Source: Bombyx mori
Lineage: Eukaryota; Arthropoda; Insecta; Lepidoptera; Bombycidae
DNA length: 64,000 bases
Assembly (NCBI RefSeq): GCF_030269925.1
Contig: NC_085125.1
Coordinates: forward strand, 2,138,501 to 2,202,500
Direction: 5' to 3'
Under the pieces are notes generated by a model. That model worked only from the letters and a program-made list of their open reading frames with translations. It was not told the DNA's origin and did not search any database. The position numbers and the translations under genes are program-made. Position 1 is the stretch's first letter. Each line of letters opens with the position of its first letter. This document shows, piece by piece, positions 62,917-64,000 of the stretch.

Positions 62917-64000
62917 ACACTTCACCCTCTTAGATGCCTAATTGTAATTGAAAGTGATCGCTTGAAAAACTGAAACTAATCCTGCTTTTCATTGAATTTG
63001 ATTGAGTTAGCCGGTCATAATTAAACCACTCATCGTGGCAATCTATTGACTATATACCAATTTAAAAAATAAATCCATATAAATGTCACATAACAATATT
63101 ACATACGAATGCTTTATCTATCAGCTATCTATAGATCGTCGGCTTAAATCCGGCTCGAAGGACCAAAAAAAGGATGTGCAGTGTGTTCGGGTTTCTTATG
63201 ATAGTGATAACAACTCTAATGATTTGAGAAATTATTTATTCATAAGCTCAAACTCACTGATAGAAGGTATGGTATAAATGATCTTAAGCGAGTACGCAAC
63301 GCCTTGCTGATGGCGGTAAAAGAACTGACACGAAAATGAATGACTCCGATGCATAATGCATCCGTATGCATGTTACTGTACGCACTTGTCCGTACTATAT
63401 GTGGGCATAAATTGAAAAGGACTTTCTGATTATAAATTACGCACGAGCGTCACGATTGAGACATCGACCTCATGACGGGACATGGTGGCGCCGTACGCGC
63501 TAGTGCACTCATCTAGAGCCAAAACTAGACATATTAGTGTTGATGGTACTATGACAGACACATTCGCTGGAGTTCCATAAAGAACTATGCCAAGTTTCAT
63601 CGCAATTAGATGGAAAAAAATAGACATAATAACAGACATAGACATTTTTTTTAAATAACACTGAAAGAAACCTCTTGAATAAAAGCAACACACATATATA
63701 TAGTCTATGTATTTATTTGATTATAAATGCCATATTTGATATGCCATAAAGAGTAGTTTGTATTTATTAATTGGCAACATTTAAGTTCTATTATTTATGT
63801 AGTGTAAAAACTTTTGTTCACAGATTGTATATTTTTCTTTTTTGTTTATTTGTCTGAAGACATTATTTAATATGACAGTGACAATTGTATGAGAGAGAAA
63901 AAAAACGGATACATATATGCAATTATTTTGGACACAGTATGTATTTAAGTTATATATTAAAAAGTCATAACTATTGCAATAAGATTTATAAAATGTTGTT
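62917..64000. other. Intergenic, nothing recognised
   Basis: AT-rich DNA without a convincing ORF or known repeat. The short frames present are uncorroborated. Confidence 0.4.

Noticed and set aside
1..64000. CRISPR array, bacterial operon or integron
   Set aside because: Introns, SINEs and animal genes throughout; the tandem repeats present are not regularly spaced with unique spacers.

Overview
This is animal nuclear DNA: intron-rich genes with GT-AG splice sites, AT-rich introns, GC-rich exons and dense transposon debris. The repeat set points to a lepidopteran, most likely Bombyx mori or a close relative. It includes about 18 copies of a ~430-bp SINE with a tRNA-like head that I take to be Bm1, a non-LTR retrotransposon 3' tail typical of silkworm sequence, and lepidopteran-style Helitron ends. 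The species call is inference from memory of those families.

Four host genes can be read exon by exon. (1) 264-2444, plus strand: the last three coding exons of Bicaudal D (dynein adaptor), followed by a probable 2.2-kb 3' UTR. (2) 10674-24162, minus strand: a complete 14-exon muskelin gene (discoidin-like, LisH/CTLH and kelch regions; CTLH/GID E3 ligase subunit), 842 aa. (3) 26706-28431, plus strand: a two-exon ATP-dependent NAD(P)HX dehydratase (NAXD), 327 aa. (4) 33063-62473, plus strand: a complete 19-exon FAM91A1 homologue (trans-Golgi vesicle capture, WDR11-complex partner), 966 aa. BicD and muskelin are convergent, muskelin and NAXD are divergent, and NAXD and FAM91A1 are in tandem. 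They share no pathway; this is an ordinary housekeeping neighbourhood.

The most striking structure is in the 9.9-kb last intron of FAM91A1. Two DIRS-type (tyrosine recombinase) retrotransposons are nested there. The outer one spans 52771-62318 and is interrupted inside its gag-like region by an inner one at 53490-58450. Each has inverted terminal repeats and an internal complementary region that is the reverse complement of its own left end joined to its own right end, which is the diagnostic DIRS architecture. Gag-like, reverse transcriptase, RNase H-side and tyrosine recombinase remnants are visible in both, all broken by stops and frameshifts. In the inner copy the RT catalytic-box segment is repeated about seven times in tandem.

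Other mobile DNA with readable boundaries: two ~1.2-kb pogo-like elements side by side (30080-32780) with TA target duplications and a decayed HTH; a Tigger/pogo-like element (17340-18000) inside another repeat; a hAT element with an exact 8-bp target duplication (48691-49023); a solo LTR with a 4-bp duplication (42294-42687); several Helitron ends; two large foldback hairpins; and SINEs carrying other retroelement insertions. I did not see a CRISPR array, an rRNA gene, a functional tRNA or a bacterial-type operon.
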